A DNA stretch of 64,000 bases from Vibrio kanaloae (GCF_024347535.1 NZ_AP025497.1:1364001-1428000); one strand, 5' to 3'. Positions 26,933 through 36,810 are shown, numbered from the stretch's first letter. Made by a program: numbers and translations. The notes: generated by a model from the letters alone, not told the origin.

Positions 26933-27647
26933 TTCATTAGATGCGTTACACAGAACCAGCTATCGGCGGGTTAAGTTATTAATGCCACCAAGAACGGCCC
27001 TGCTCGGAAATAAAAGCATGCGCTTCTCAAACGTAACCGTCAACGCGATATCAGTTGAAAACCAGTAAGCTAAAGTTTCGTTTTTGGAAGTGGGTTGTAC
27101 TGCAAGGTGGAGTTAGCTTAAGAAATAAATAAGAGTGCCAAAAGAACCAAAACCTTTACGCCAGTATATTTGCTTATTATTAGCGAGATAAAAACAGTGC
27201 CTTTATTCTCGGTAAAGTGGTTACCTTTGGGATCTGTTAAGCCATTTTAAGATGATATTTTTATTTCAAGTTTATATTAGACTTTAATTGTACAATCTTG
27301 TTAGTTTTTAGTGATAAAAGTTGAAGATAGCGAAATATTTGGGGCGATACGCTATGACCTTGTGAAATGTGATGTTGAGCAATCCCGTTTTATTTTTCAT
27401 AAGCTAACCTTATTTCATATTGATATGAAATAGATTGAATTGATATGAGTGAGTATGCCGTTTGGATTTGTTGAGTAACCTTTGGGCTGATCTGATATCT
27501 ACTTTACTCAATGAAAAATCATATCAAATCAATGGCTAGTGGTTTTTGATAGGGTGAGGTGGTGAATCGCGCTCTATTTTAGCACAGTGTGACATGGACG
27601 GGTCGCACAATAAATTGGCTGTTATCTCGTTTAAATAGGGAATATTT
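26933..27647. other. 715-bp intergenic region before the Aer-like receptor
   Basis: No gene was recognised. The region is AT-rich on its right side and contains a perfect 20-bp palindrome (27412-27431) and further copies of the half site TTGATATGA, listed separately. It is long enough to hold a small RNA, but no strong terminator was found inside it. Confidence 0.5.
27412..27533. repeat. TTGATATGA repeat cluster upstream of the Aer-like gene
   Basis: The palindrome ATTTCATATTGATATGAAAT (27412-27431) is perfect. ATTGAATTGATATGA (27434-27448) is a direct repeat of its right part, and TCATATCAAATCAAT (27519-27533) is an inverted copy with one mismatch. The cluster ends 115 bases before the receptor start and could be a multi-site operator. 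Confidence 0.5.
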
Positions 27648-29198
27648 ATGGCAGAGCAAGAGTATGATTACCCCGATTCGTATAATTTAATTTCAGTGAC
27701 GGACCCTTCTAGCAAAATCAAGTATGCAAGCCCCCATTTTAATGAAGTTGCAGGCTATAAGGAAGGAGAGCTAATAGGTGAGTATCACAATGTAGTTCGC
27801 CACAGTGATATGCCTAAAGCCGCATTTAAGGACTTGTGGGGGCACATTCAGTCAGGAAATAACTGGATGGGTATGGTAAAAAACCAACGAAAAGGTGGCG
27901 GTTATTATTGGGTTGATGCTTTTGCTTCTCCTTTAAAAGAAGACAATGAGATTGTTGAGTATCAGTCTGTTCGGTTTAAACCAAAAAGAGAATATGTTGC
28001 ACGAGCAGCTAAAGCATATAGTACTTTGAATAAGGGAAAAACACCGCTTAAGCTTATATTACCTAAAACAAGGCTTTGGCAGCGTCAAACTTTCATTTCG
28101 ATATGGTTAATGGGAGGTGTTTATGCGCTTCACCTTAATCAAGTCATAACGGTACTGCAAAGTTTCTTCATGTTATTTTTGGCGGGGGCAATCTCAATTT
28201 ATATTTTGACGCGCCGTTTAGAAAGTATTTGTAAAATAGCAAAAGAGGAATTTAACAACCCTCTGATGGAGCATATTTATTTCGGTAAAGTGGATGATTT
28301 ATCTGAAATTGCTTTGGGAATGAAAGCGCGGAAGCAATATACAAAAGCATTACTGGGTAGAATACGGATTTCGGTGAGTGACTCATGCGAAATGACCCTC
28401 AAGCAGGCGAATAAAACGGCAGAATCGAACGCTACTGTGTCTGACAATCTGGAAAACCAAAAGACAGAAATTGATATGGCAGCTACTGCTATCAACGAAA
28501 TGCAGGCGGCTTCAAGTGAAATCTCTCAAAATGCGCAAGGTACGTTGGACTCCACTTTTAGTACGCAGCAAGAGCTTTTATCTTGTCAGAAAGAGTTAAA
28601 CCAAGTCGAAGAAAATTTTGTCGACCTCACTAATGAATTGGATAACATATCGACAATATCACTTTCTGTAGAAAGGGAGACGCAGCAAATTAGTTCCGTC
28701 ATAGAGATGATTAACGCGATTGCAAACCAAACCAATCTGTTAGCACTTAATGCCGCGATAGAAGCCGCACGTGCGGGCGATTCAGGAAGAGGGTTCTCGG
28801 TAGTGGCGGATGAGGTAAGAGTACTTGCTCAAAAAACGCAAGAAGCAACAACAGAGATCCAAGCTGTTATTGAAAAGTTATGTGCGGGAAGTGGCCAGTC
28901 AGTCATTGCCGTTAACAATGGTACTGAAAAAGCGAAGCGCACTCAAAGTACGATTCAATCAACCCTAGAAAGTCTCACTTCATTGAGTGAAAAAGTACAG
29001 GGAGTGGTTGATAGGAATAATCAGATAGCCGTAGCTATTGAAGAGCAAGTCAATGTATCAGAAGAGATTAACCAGAATATTCTTTCTATTCACAGTAAAG
29101 CAGAAGCTTCGCACACTCTAATGGAAGACAGTAAAAAGCAATATGAGCAAAGTGTGTTCAGTTTGAATGAGTTAAGAAAAGGGGTAGCCCGATTTTAA
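27648..29198 (+). CDS. Aer-like PAS chemoreceptor
   Basis: Methyl-accepting protein of 516 residues. The N-terminal PAS domain (about 10-115) carries the Aer FAD-pocket motif [15 protein letters not shown] and a tryptophan in NNWMG at the place of Aer W70. A membrane hairpin follows (about 150-190), then a HAMP-like link and the signalling tip [20 protein letters not shown]. It lacks a periplasmic domain, as Aer does, so it should sense redox or oxygen from inside the cell and signal to CheA/CheW. AGGG lies before the ATG. Confidence 0.9.
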   Translation: MAEQEYDYPDSYNLISVTDPSSKIKYASPHFNEVAGYKEGELIGEYHNVVRHSDMPKAAFKDLWGHIQSGNNWMGMVKNQRKGGGYYWVDAFASPLKEDNEIVEYQSVRFKPKREYVARAAKAYSTLNKGKTPLKLILPKTRLWQRQTFISIWLMGGVYALHLNQVITVLQSFFMLFLAGAISIYILTRRLESICKIAKEEFNNPLMEHIYFGKVDDLSEIALGMKARKQYTKALLGRIRISVSDSCEMTLKQANKTAESNATVSDNLENQKTEIDMAATAINEMQAASSEISQNAQGTLDSTFSTQQELLSCQKELNQVEENFVDLTNELDNISTISLSVERETQQISSVIEMINAIANQTNLLALNAAIEAARAGDSGRGFSVVADEVRVLAQKTQEATTEIQAVIEKLCAGSGQSVIAVNNGTEKAKRTQSTIQSTLESLTSLSEKVQGVVDRNNQIAVAIEEQVNVSEEINQNILSIHSKAEASHTLMEDSKKQYEQSVFSLNELRKGVARF

Positions 29199-29242
29199 TA
29201 AGCATCATTTAGCCAGTTAATAAGCATTGTTTCCTAACGAAT

Positions 29243-29270
29243 AATGCCACTGCAAGACTGCAGTGGCATT
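29243..29270. terminator. Bidirectional hairpin terminator
   Basis: AATGCCACTGCA / TGCAGTGGCATT, a perfect 12-bp stem with a 4-base loop, between the Aer-like gene and the convergent 48-residue gene. Confidence 0.7.
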
Positions 29271-29284
29271 AAAAGTAGAATAAA

Positions 29285-29431
29285 CTATAACGCTAACAGT
29301 TTGGCTAATTCACGCTCTTCAAGAAGCACTTCAATGCGTTGACGGACTTTAGGCGTTTCAGCGGGTGCTTTGGTTGACTTGCCTGCTTTCTTACTGCGAC
29401 TGGTTTTCGCTTTTTCCTTTGGCGTAGTCAT
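29285..29431 (-). CDS. Small basic protein, 48 residues, downstream of HU gene
   Basis: Complete minus-strand frame from the ATG complementary to 29429-29431, preceded by AAGGA, to TAG at 29285-29287. The N-terminal half is rich in lysine and serine (MTTPKEKAKTSRSKKAGKS). The C-terminal half is a likely helix (VRQRIEVLLEERELAKLLAL). It starts 28 bases after the HU gene stop, so the two probably form an operon. Function unknown; the basic tail suggests nucleic acid or membrane contact. Confidence 0.6.
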   Translation of the reverse strand: MTTPKEKAKTSRSKKAGKSTKAPAETPKVRQRIEVLLEERELAKLLAL

Positions 29432-29458
29432 CGTAAATTTCCTTGTTTTTTTGCTTCG

Positions 29459-29734
29459 TTAAAGGTTACACGCCTCTTTTAGTGCTTTTCCTGCTTTAAA
29501 GGCTGGCGCTTTTGAGGCGGATATTTGAATTTCTTCTCCTGTGCGTGGGTTGCGGCCAGTACGGGCGGCACGGGTGTTAACTTTAAAGCTACCAAATCCT
29601 AGTATCGCTACGTCATCACCTTTAGCTAGTGTACCAGAGATACCTTCAACGAGAGCACTTAACGCTGAACCCGCTTGCTCTTTTGAGATATCAGCAGAAG
29701 TAGCGATGTGTTCAACTAATTGAGATTTGTTCAT
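29459..29734 (-). CDS. HU family DNA-binding protein
   Basis: The 91-residue protein has the HU signature [21 protein letters not shown] and a helical N-terminus [20 protein letters not shown]. It is a dimeric nucleoid protein. It resembles hupA/hupB products, but this location is not the usual place of either, so it may be an extra HU copy. A 48-residue gene follows. Confidence 0.9.
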   Translation of the reverse strand: MNKSQLVEHIATSADISKEQAGSALSALVEGISGTLAKGDDVAILGFGSFKVNTRAARTGRNPRTGEEIQISASKAPAFKAGKALKEACNL

Positions 29735-30072
29735 ATTCTATATTCCTTATTGAGTACGGCAGGTGCTTATTCTTACACCGAGCTTGTTCTATCTTAGCAA
29801 TAGGGACTGAAATGGTGTTAACGCTTGAGTAGGGTTTTGTAAAGTAATCAACAAGATTGATGATAAAACCCTTTTCAGTTCGATTAATTGCAACCCTTTA
29901 ATTAGTAGTCGCTTAAAGTTTGGTTATCTAAGTTTATTCGAGAAATGTGACCTCAAACTTATCGTTTGGTTCATAAGTCCAATCGTAAGCCGCAGCCTAA
30001 CGAGGCGACAGAGACTGAAAGCCCAGCGATAAGCTGGGCTTTGGGTCATACAGTGAGAAAATAGTGTCTAGA
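29735..30072. other. Intergenic region between HU and VC0807-family genes
   Basis: Contains the upstream region of the HU gene and, at 30018-30042, the terminator of the next minus-strand gene. Nothing else was seen. Confidence 0.5.
30018..30042 (-). terminator. Terminator downstream of the VC0807-family gene
   Basis: AAAGCCCAGC / GCTGGGCTTT with a five-base loop, 31 bases after the stop of the 231-residue gene on the minus strand. Confidence 0.6.
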
Positions 30073-30768
30073 CTATTTAGTAACAAAAATTTGTTCTGTT
30101 TCTAGCGACGTCATGGAGCGAACTTGGCGCCAGATGTAATAGAAAATACCAAGCATCATTAAAAGGCTTGGTATGGCAATCGCTGGGTAACTGTAAAGTG
30201 TCAACTTACCAAGCTCTTCATTAAAGGCTGGTGTTCCTGTTGGGCTTGTTACAATCCAAGTTGCTAGAAAATAGTTCATCGCAGAAGAGAATGCGAAAGT
30301 GCTGGCGAACAGGTAATTTGATGTCATCAGACAACGGTAAAACTGCGCTTGGTTGCCGAACTGCCTTAAGCGCTCTTCAATCAGAGGAGTGTTTAGTAAC
30401 GCAGGCGTGAAGATGACTTTTTGGATAAATGGGTATCGAGTAAACGTCGATCCAAGAACCGCTAAACCTATTAGCCCTGGGATCAGGGCTTCTTTTAACG
30501 CTAACCAACGAGTGTCCAGCTCGAAGAAACCGATGCCGCCCGTTAATAGTACGCTAACAAAGCCAAGGGCCGCGATGAAGTTAAATTTTTTGTTACGTAT
30601 GAGCTCCATACCACCATAAGCGATAGGGAAGGCTAGCGCGACAAGTAATGCTAAACCCGTTCCAAGGTGTTCATCTCCACTGAACTTCATTAGGATGAAA
30701 GAAGGGAGAAATACGTTAAAAAGAATCTCGAATAGAGGGCTCGATTGTTTGTTTTCTGTGTTACTCAT
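30073..30768 (-). CDS. VC0807-family membrane protein
   Basis: Integral membrane protein of 231 residues with five to six hydrophobic segments, including LFEILFNVFLPSFILMKF and the family-typical middle ALLNTPLIEERLRQFGNQ. I recognise it as the family named after V. cholerae VC0807, of unknown function. Transcribed alone. Confidence 0.7.
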   Translation of the reverse strand: MSNTENKQSSPLFEILFNVFLPSFILMKFSGDEHLGTGLALLVALAFPIAYGGMELIRNKKFNFIAALGFVSVLLTGGIGFFELDTRWLALKEALIPGLIGLAVLGSTFTRYPFIQKVIFTPALLNTPLIEERLRQFGNQAQFYRCLMTSNYLFASTFAFSSAMNYFLATWIVTSPTGTPAFNEELGKLTLYSYPAIAIPSLLMMLGIFYYIWRQVRSMTSLETEQIFVTK

Positions 30769-30896
30769 AATTCTAAATACATTATGTTATGGATTTATTC
30801 TCTGGGATTGTTCTTTACCCAGTCCTAGATGTAAAGCACTAAGGCTTCATGCTATGTAACGACATGTGACACTAATGGAAATATATTAATGTCAGC

Positions 30897-31601
30897 CTAA
30901 GTATAACCCATTCTAACTGTGCTTTTCTCTACGTTAGTAATACCTGTTATTTTATGGCTACAGGCCACAAGTAATCGTTCATAGGTGGGCTTTTGAGCTA
31001 AAGCGTCGATATTGATTTGAGACAATATGCTCCCAAAGGGAGACTGTCGCATGAAATCGATTATGTTGCGGCTATCAACTTCACCAAACAATGTAGCATG
31101 ACGGAATTTCACATAATCTAGAGCAACATGGAGGTACAGAGTAGAGAGGTTATTTGTAAGGTGAGCGTCTAGTCCGTGTTGTTCTATCATTTGGTCAAGT
31201 TGCTTTAATGAACCAAGAATGCCTTCTTTTCCTCTTTGTATAAGTGGATTATCGTTGTCTGAATAGCGAGTGATCGCTGCGGTTCGAAACGCTATCTCCA
31301 TTAATGTCTTGGCTGTTCCCAACTGTTGCATTTCATTGGTATCACTTAACGTCACTTGGCGTAGTGTTTGAGGTTGATAGATTTCAATGAGGTACTGGCA
31401 AATACACAAACTTTCGGTGAGCGATGTGCCGTCTTCAAGTTCTAACGCAGGGATTAGACAAAACGGGTTGACTCTTTTTAGGTTCTCTGGCGAATTCCAT
31501 GGGTCAACCCAAACAAATGATAGTGGTGAGCTGCGTGATAGCAGTGCCGTTGCTACTACGACGCGTGAAAAAGGCGACGTTTCGTTGAGGTAAAGTTGCA
31601 T
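30897..31601 (-). CDS. Glutathione S-transferase family protein
   Basis: The 234-residue protein has a thioredoxin-like N-terminal domain (MQLYLNETSPFSRVV, with the conserved LIPALELEDGTSLTESLCIC glutathione-site stretch) and an all-helical C-terminal domain. It should conjugate or reduce with glutathione; the substrate is unknown. It begins 21 bases after an MFS transporter stop on the same strand, so the two form an operon. Confidence 0.88.
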   Translation of the reverse strand: MQLYLNETSPFSRVVVATALLSRSSPLSFVWVDPWNSPENLKRVNPFCLIPALELEDGTSLTESLCICQYLIEIYQPQTLRQVTLSDTNEMQQLGTAKTLMEIAFRTAAITRYSDNDNPLIQRGKEGILGSLKQLDQMIEQHGLDAHLTNNLSTLYLHVALDYVKFRHATLFGEVDSRNIIDFMRQSPFGSILSQINIDALAQKPTYERLLVACSHKITGITNVEKSTVRMGYT

Positions 31602-31622
31602 GATAGTCCCTTATTTAATGAG

Positions 31623-32825
31623 TTACTTGACCGATTGAAACCTTGATTTAGAAGTAGGGCGAGTTGATGTCGACAAAATACAAACCACAGACAACGCTAA
31701 AGCGCTCGCACTAATCGCAAACAGCAAATTGTATGACGCTGCGTGGTTCAAATAGTACGCCATTAACAGGCCAATCACTCCTTGTGATATAGCAAAAGAT
31801 AGGGTCATCCCAGCCCATGCTTTTGTGTGCAGTTCATAACCCACGGTTTCCAATGTGTAAGTCGATATCAGTGTTACGGTTCCTGGAGTGAAAATACCAA
31901 CCAATAATGAAGAAATAGCAAGGGTAACCGGGTGGGAGCTTAATAGCGGTAGTGCTACGCCTAGTGCTTTTAAACTAAATGCTATGCAGAGCGAGTTTTT
32001 AACGCCGAGCTTATCTCCTAGGATACCGGTAATCAGCGGGCCAATGGCTGCGCCTATCCCGAAGGTTGCCCAGAACAAGCCGCCACTAGTAAACGACATG
32101 TTTAGTTCTCGTACAATGTAATCGACCCAAAACAGGGTGTGAGGAAGGTACCCAACGGCGTCGAAGGTATACGCGATTAGAATAAGCAATACGCTCACTA
32201 ATTTAGGTCTCGAAAGTTGCGAGAAAGACGCATCAATATAGTGCGCTTTTGAAGAGTTAAGCTGGGTTTTCCATGCATTCCAAGTGAGCATAGTCGTTAC
32301 TAGTGCTATGACTCCCATTCCGATCCAAGCAGATATTAGGCTGAAATAAATCAGTATTGGGATTAATGTACCCGATAACATCGCGCCGATACCGATGCCC
32401 GAAAATATGACGCCGCTGACTCTAGTTTTTACATCGGAGCTGAATTTACGAACAATAACCGGTGGGGCGACAACCATTAACATAGCACCGGCTACACCAG
32501 CTAAAGTGCGCCAAGCATAAAACCATGATAAAGGTGCATCCTGCATTGCACAGCTAAGATAACTAAAACTGCTTACTAACATGGCTGCACGAATCAACTG
32601 ACCTGCGCTAAAGTAACGCAATAATATGTTGGCAGCAGGAGCCCCTAATATGTATCCCAAAAGCGTTGCCACACCAAGATAAGACGCATCACTTTCGCTA
32701 AACCAGCCGCTTTGGATCAAAGCTGGCATTAAGGCTATGTATGCGAACCTACCGATTCCATTGCCTATCAGGGTCGCACCCATTCCGGCTAAACTGTCTT
32801 GATTCACAATGTTTTTATTCAGCAT
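31623..32825 (-). CDS. MFS transporter, YbfB/YjiJ type
   Basis: The 400-residue protein has twelve predicted membrane segments. The first helix contains GMGATLIGNGIGRFAYIALM, typical of the YbfB/YjiJ group, and the central loop lies near residue 195. The family exports or imports unknown small molecules. It is the first gene of a pair with a glutathione S-transferase, which suggests a detoxification or efflux role; that link is inferred from position. Confidence 0.88.
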   Translation of the reverse strand: MLNKNIVNQDSLAGMGATLIGNGIGRFAYIALMPALIQSGWFSESDASYLGVATLLGYILGAPAANILLRYFSAGQLIRAAMLVSSFSYLSCAMQDAPLSWFYAWRTLAGVAGAMLMVVAPPVIVRKFSSDVKTRVSGVIFSGIGIGAMLSGTLIPILIYFSLISAWIGMGVIALVTTMLTWNAWKTQLNSSKAHYIDASFSQLSRPKLVSVLLILIAYTFDAVGYLPHTLFWVDYIVRELNMSFTSGGLFWATFGIGAAIGPLITGILGDKLGVKNSLCIAFSLKALGVALPLLSSHPVTLAISSLLVGIFTPGTVTLISTYTLETVGYELHTKAWAGMTLSFAISQGVIGLLMAYYLNHAASYNLLFAISASALALSVVCILSTSTRPTSKSRFQSVK

Positions 32826-33108
32826 AGAAAAGAAGTTCTCTTTGGCAACGTTAGGTGTTTTAGCAACGGGTTAAGGTTTTTGGTATGCCTTTGATTTCCA
32901 GTTTAGGCTTTGTATTACGCTTAATACTGACATGATTTCCTATCAATATCATTACGCTGTTAGTCATACCAATCTGAATCTAAAGCGTCCATTAGCCAGG
33001 CATAATAGCTCATGTGTTTGAATGCTTAGGTTCAGATACGGCCCACCAGTAGGGGAGGTATTCAGCAACTGTTTTAATTAGGCATGCCAAGAGTCATGGT
33101 TCATTAGA

Positions 33109-33840
33109 CTAAAGTTGAACGCTCGGTGGGTTTAGCTGATAGTAATCTGTTAGCTTATCTAGAAAGGTCATCAGTTTTTGGTTCATCTCATCATAGTCAT
33201 GGTTTAATAGAACTTCTGCATCTTCTACAAAACGGTGCTCTTTGGAGTTGCTCAGGTCATCATTGTCGATGAGATCTGTAACTAGAGCTTTGGTTAACTC
33301 CATATGGCATTGAAAACCAAACACTAAATCACTGTAGGCGACGATCTGTCTTGGGCAGCCCTGACTGTAAGCGATAACTTTAGCGACAGGCGTGAGCCCT
33401 GGCATGTCGTTGTGCCAATGACCAACCTTGAGTTCCTTATCAAAGTGAGCGAATAAAGGATGAGTTAGTCCTTCTTGTGTCAACGTGATGGGAAACTTAC
33501 CAATTTCACGTTCAGGACTTTGTTGATACGTGGCTCCTAACGACTCACCTATCAATTGAGAGCCTAAGCAAACCCCTAATACTGATTTTCGGGCATTAAT
33601 TGCTTTTGATATCAGAGCTTGTTCTGCGTCAGCATCGAAATAATGACACTGCTTTAGGCTGGTTTGTGGGTTCTGTGGTCCTCCCATCACAATTAACAAG
33701 TCAATGTCCTCAATACTAGTTGGAAGGGAGTCACCGAGGTATACACGAGAATAACTAATCGCGTAACCATGTGTTTGGGCCCAAGTCTCGTATGCCCCCG
33801 GAGCCTCAAAATGTTCATGGATAATGAAGTGTATATGCAT
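33109..33840 (-). CDS. Class I glutamine amidotransferase
   Basis: The 243-residue single-domain GATase has the nucleophile in SVLGVCLGSQLIG and the His-x-Glu pair in FGFQCHMELT. The domain hydrolyses glutamine or a gamma-glutamyl compound (GuaA-like or PuuD-like). Its acceptor is unknown. It is divergent from an AraC-type regulator 69 bases away, its likely controller. Confidence 0.85.
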   Translation of the reverse strand: MHIHFIIHEHFEAPGAYETWAQTHGYAISYSRVYLGDSLPTSIEDIDLLIVMGGPQNPQTSLKQCHYFDADAEQALISKAINARKSVLGVCLGSQLIGESLGATYQQSPEREIGKFPITLTQEGLTHPLFAHFDKELKVGHWHNDMPGLTPVAKVIAYSQGCPRQIVAYSDLVFGFQCHMELTKALVTDLIDNDDLSNSKEHRFVEDAEVLLNHDYDEMNQKLMTFLDKLTDYYQLNPPSVQL

Positions 33841-33909
33841 CTTTGTTTCTCTAGTTTAATGAAAGAAATATAATGCTATATCAAAAAAATCTGGCGCGTC
33901 TTATACTAT

Positions 33910-34749
33910 ATGGCATTAAATGTCGATAAGTCGCCAACAATGCAAGCCAATGAACTGATACAACAATTTCCGGCCAAACAATTCATAGCCAAAAAAACTC
34001 AGATGCCTTCCGGTTATATCGATGATCTCCATTTACATGCTTGGCATCAAATCGTTTTTCCAATGAAGGGGTTATTGCAATCCAATATTGGTGAAAAGTG
34101 CGCAGTAGTGCCTCATAATGCAATGTTGTACATACCGGCCAACACAATTCATAAATCTGTAGCGGTAACAGATACGCATTTTTTGGCAATCTATCTTAAT
34201 CCGGATAAGTTTGTACAGTTTGGAATAGAGCCTAAATCATGCCTCGTAAGCTCATTCATAAAAGAGTTAATACTGTTGTTGTTCGACACAAAAAAACAAT
34301 CACAACCAGAATCTAATATTACGCACCTTTTGATGGTGTTAAGGGATCAAGTTTCTGTAGCAGATAGCTACGAAATACCATTGTTGATCCCTACTGATAA
34401 AAGGCTTCTCTCTATTTTTACTCAGTTAACAGAACAACCTGACCTGTCATTTACACTAAAAGAGTGGGCTAAAAAGGTAGGGGCATCAGAGCGAACATTA
34501 TCTAGACTGTGCTCAAAAGAGTTCTCGATGTCGTTCTCATTGTGGCGTCAGAATATTAGGCTAGTGTTATCGTTGAAATTGTTAAGCACAAACAAAACTA
34601 TTCAGGATATTGCTATGGAATTGGGCTACGCCTCTGATTCCACTTATATCTATGCTTTTAAAAAAGTATTCAATAAAACTCCAAGCAAATACCGAAGTGA
34701 ATGTTTAGAGTTCGGACTAACATCTGCAACACCAAAGCCCCCCTTCTGA
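33910..34749 (+). CDS. AraC family transcriptional regulator
   Basis: The 279-residue protein has an N-terminal cupin (DDLHLHAWHQIVFPMKGLLQ) and a C-terminal double HTH (EWAKKVGASERTLSRLCSKE and IAMELGYASDSTYIYAFKKV). It is divergent from the amidotransferase gene. It probably controls that gene and perhaps the MFS-GST pair beyond it. Confidence 0.88.
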   Translation: MALNVDKSPTMQANELIQQFPAKQFIAKKTQMPSGYIDDLHLHAWHQIVFPMKGLLQSNIGEKCAVVPHNAMLYIPANTIHKSVAVTDTHFLAIYLNPDKFVQFGIEPKSCLVSSFIKELILLLFDTKKQSQPESNITHLLMVLRDQVSVADSYEIPLLIPTDKRLLSIFTQLTEQPDLSFTLKEWAKKVGASERTLSRLCSKEFSMSFSLWRQNIRLVLSLKLLSTNKTIQDIAMELGYASDSTYIYAFKKVFNKTPSKYRSECLEFGLTSATPKPPF

Positions 34750-34814
34750 GACCAACTGAATGAGATCGTTGGATGCTATTCGGTGGTGAATTAAAAGGGG
34801 GAGGTGCGATTCCA

Positions 34815-35387
34815 TTATCTATCGAAGAGTAGATTGAAGTTTAGCGGAACCTTGTCAGAAATCGCTAGCCCGCCGACAGTTGCTGAAAGCTTGTTTAGGT
34901 TCTCAGTCGATATCCCAAAATCAGCGCCATTGACGATGATGGTTGATGTTGAATTGACCATAACAAAACCTTCAGACGGAACAACCATAACCGGGAAGTC
35001 GATGGTTTTGGTTACGCCGTGTAAGGTGACTTCAGTTTCGATGGTCGTATTTTTCGGGTTGCCAGATAGCATTGAAGGGTCAACCTTTCCTGAAATCTCC
35101 ACTTCAGGGAAAGTCATCGATTCAAAGTAGAGCTCATTCAGTCGCTGGTCGCGAATCGAGACTCCGGTGTTGACGGTCTTCAAATCTAATAAAATGGAAA
35201 ACTGACCATCTTTTGTAAGCCCGCCCGATAGAGGTTTTATGGATGCGGGCTCGACAACAAACTGCTTCTTAATGGTCGCGAATGTAACGTTCGATAACTT
35301 CGGATCTAACGTGTAGCCCGTTTCTGAAAAAGATGGCGCAGAAATGAGAATGCAAAAAAGACCGAGCGTAGGTATTCGTTTTTTCAT
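34815..35387 (-). CDS. YceI family periplasmic protein
   Basis: The 190-residue secreted protein has a signal peptide (KKRIPTLGLFCILISAPSFSE) and the YceI pattern YTLDPKLSNVTFATIKKQFV, ETEVTLHGVTKTIDFP and FGIS. YceI folds like a lipocalin and can bind isoprenoid-type lipids. Transcribed alone. Confidence 0.88.
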   Translation of the reverse strand: MKKRIPTLGLFCILISAPSFSETGYTLDPKLSNVTFATIKKQFVVEPASIKPLSGGLTKDGQFSILLDLKTVNTGVSIRDQRLNELYFESMTFPEVEISGKVDPSMLSGNPKNTTIETEVTLHGVTKTIDFPVMVVPSEGFVMVNSTSTIIVNGADFGISTENLNKLSATVGGLAISDKVPLNFNLLFDR

Positions 35388-35580
35388 AAGTTGTCACCAT
35401 GTTGATTAATTTATAGATTTAACGTTATCGAGCTGTTCGCTTAAAGAACTTCTTTAACACATCTTTTGGAAAAGAAAGGTCGATAAAAGCTTAGTTTAGC
35501 ATCCACCAAATTACCTGAGGAAAGTAGAGTATTGCCATATTATTGGAACCATGATCGGCTAAGTTACTTGTGTATTTTAG

Positions 35581-35598
35581 GTTATGTTATAACATAAC
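35581..35598. promoter_or_regulatory. Zur-box-like palindrome
   Basis: GTTATGTTATAACATAAC is a perfect 18-bp palindrome 77 bases before the DUF1826 ATG. Its core TGTTATAACA matches the known gammaproteobacterial Zur operator core. Zinc-responsive control of the DUF1826 gene is inferred. Confidence 0.65.
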
Positions 35599-35674
35599 TT
35601 AAACAACTCTTGCTGTAACTAACGATCGTATTGGTAAGAGGAAGACGATAAGCATGTATCAAGGAGATGACGTA

Positions 35675-36391
35675 ATGAATGCCGTGTTAACGAAGCCTTT
35701 GGCGACCAATAATAATCAGCCACTTAACATTAGTTCCGCCGTGAGTATCAAGGACCAGGAGAGTCACAAGCCATGCTTTAGTGTTTCTGAGCAGCCAACG
35801 GTACTGGCAGATATCTATCAAAACGATATTAATATTACGATTTGGCAGCGTACACTTGATGCTGACTTAACAGGTGCCATCGGTGAGTTTATCGCGTCTA
35901 ACCCAAAATTTAGTAAGTCTATTAGCCTTTCACCCAACAACGCTTATGAGAAATTGGAATTCGCGACCGACGGAACGGCTTCTAAAGCGCTGTTAGAAAA
36001 CATGTCGGAGTTGGTGGATATGTTCTGTTGTTTGTTCGATCTTGAAGAAGTAGGGCTGCGTCTAGCGGTTCTGAATAAAGCGATGTGCCCCCGTTTCCAT
36101 GTTGACCAAGTACCTTGCCGCTTAGTGACTACCTATCATGGTGTCGCGACTCAATGGTTGCCAAATTACGTGGTCGATCGTTCGAAGCTTGGTCGTGGTA
36201 GCTGCGGACAGCCAGATTCGGCTTCAGGCCTATACGCTCATGAACCTGATATTCAGCAAATGGCGAATGGTGATGTGGCGTTATTGAAAGGAGAGAGTTG
36301 GAGTGGCAATGAAAATGGGGGCCTTGTGCATCGTTCTCCCGTTACTTCATCTGACGAGACTCGATTATTGCTGACGTTAGATTTCGGCTAG
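35675..36391 (+). CDS. DUF1826 domain protein
   Basis: About 238 residues covering the DUF1826 domain: ITIWQRTLDADLTGAIGEFI, then CPRFHVDQVPCRLVTTYHG and GDVALLKGESWSGNENGG. The motif HxDxVxCR resembles a metal site. The family often sits beside zinc-limitation genes, and a Zur-type palindrome lies upstream here. Start set at 35675 because AAGGAG (35661-35666) is eight bases before it; an ATG at 35654 would add seven residues. Confidence 0.85.
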   Translation: MNAVLTKPLATNNNQPLNISSAVSIKDQESHKPCFSVSEQPTVLADIYQNDINITIWQRTLDADLTGAIGEFIASNPKFSKSISLSPNNAYEKLEFATDGTASKALLENMSELVDMFCCLFDLEEVGLRLAVLNKAMCPRFHVDQVPCRLVTTYHGVATQWLPNYVVDRSKLGRGSCGQPDSASGLYAHEPDIQQMANGDVALLKGESWSGNENGGLVHRSPVTSSDETRLLLTLDFG

Positions 36392-36450
36392 TAAGCTTTT
36401 TTGATGAGATGAGATGAGCAAGCGGCTAAGTGCAGCTTGCTCCTATTAAT

Positions 36451-36810
36451 TTAAGTGAAGACGCGGATACGGTGTCCGTCTGGGTCAACCGCAAGGAAGT
36501 TGATGCCGTAAACGGACTCTTCTGGCACTTGCTCAAACTGGATCCCTTTTTCTGCCCATGTTTCATAGAGGTTTCCCAATGTCTCTTTGTCAGCGAGAGG
36601 CATAGAGATCTCAGTGCCGCCGCCCTTAACGGTACTTGCTGGTGTTAGAAAGTCAGTCTGTTTGAGTGTGATTTTAACGTTGTCTGCAAAGTCTAGGGCA
36701 GCAAAGGTCGGTGATAGAAGCTTTGGCTCGCAATCAAATGCTTTGGCGTAAAAGTCCATGCTGCGATGAATGTCTGCGACATAAAGAACGAATGAATCAA
36801 TGGTAAACAT
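36451..36810 (-). CDS. VOC family (glyoxalase/bleomycin-resistance-like) protein
   Basis: The 119-residue protein has the paired beta-alpha-beta units of the VOC fold (IDSFVLYVADIHRSMDFYAK and VYGINFLAVDPDGHRIRVF). These proteins bind a metal and catalyse varied reactions or sequester drugs. Start at 36810 is supported by AGGAG just upstream. It lies downstream of the WYL regulator on the same strand and is its likely target. Confidence 0.85.
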   Translation of the reverse strand: MFTIDSFVLYVADIHRSMDFYAKAFDCEPKLLSPTFAALDFADNVKITLKQTDFLTPASTVKGGGTEISMPLADKETLGNLYETWAEKGIQFEQVPEESVYGINFLAVDPDGHRIRVFT

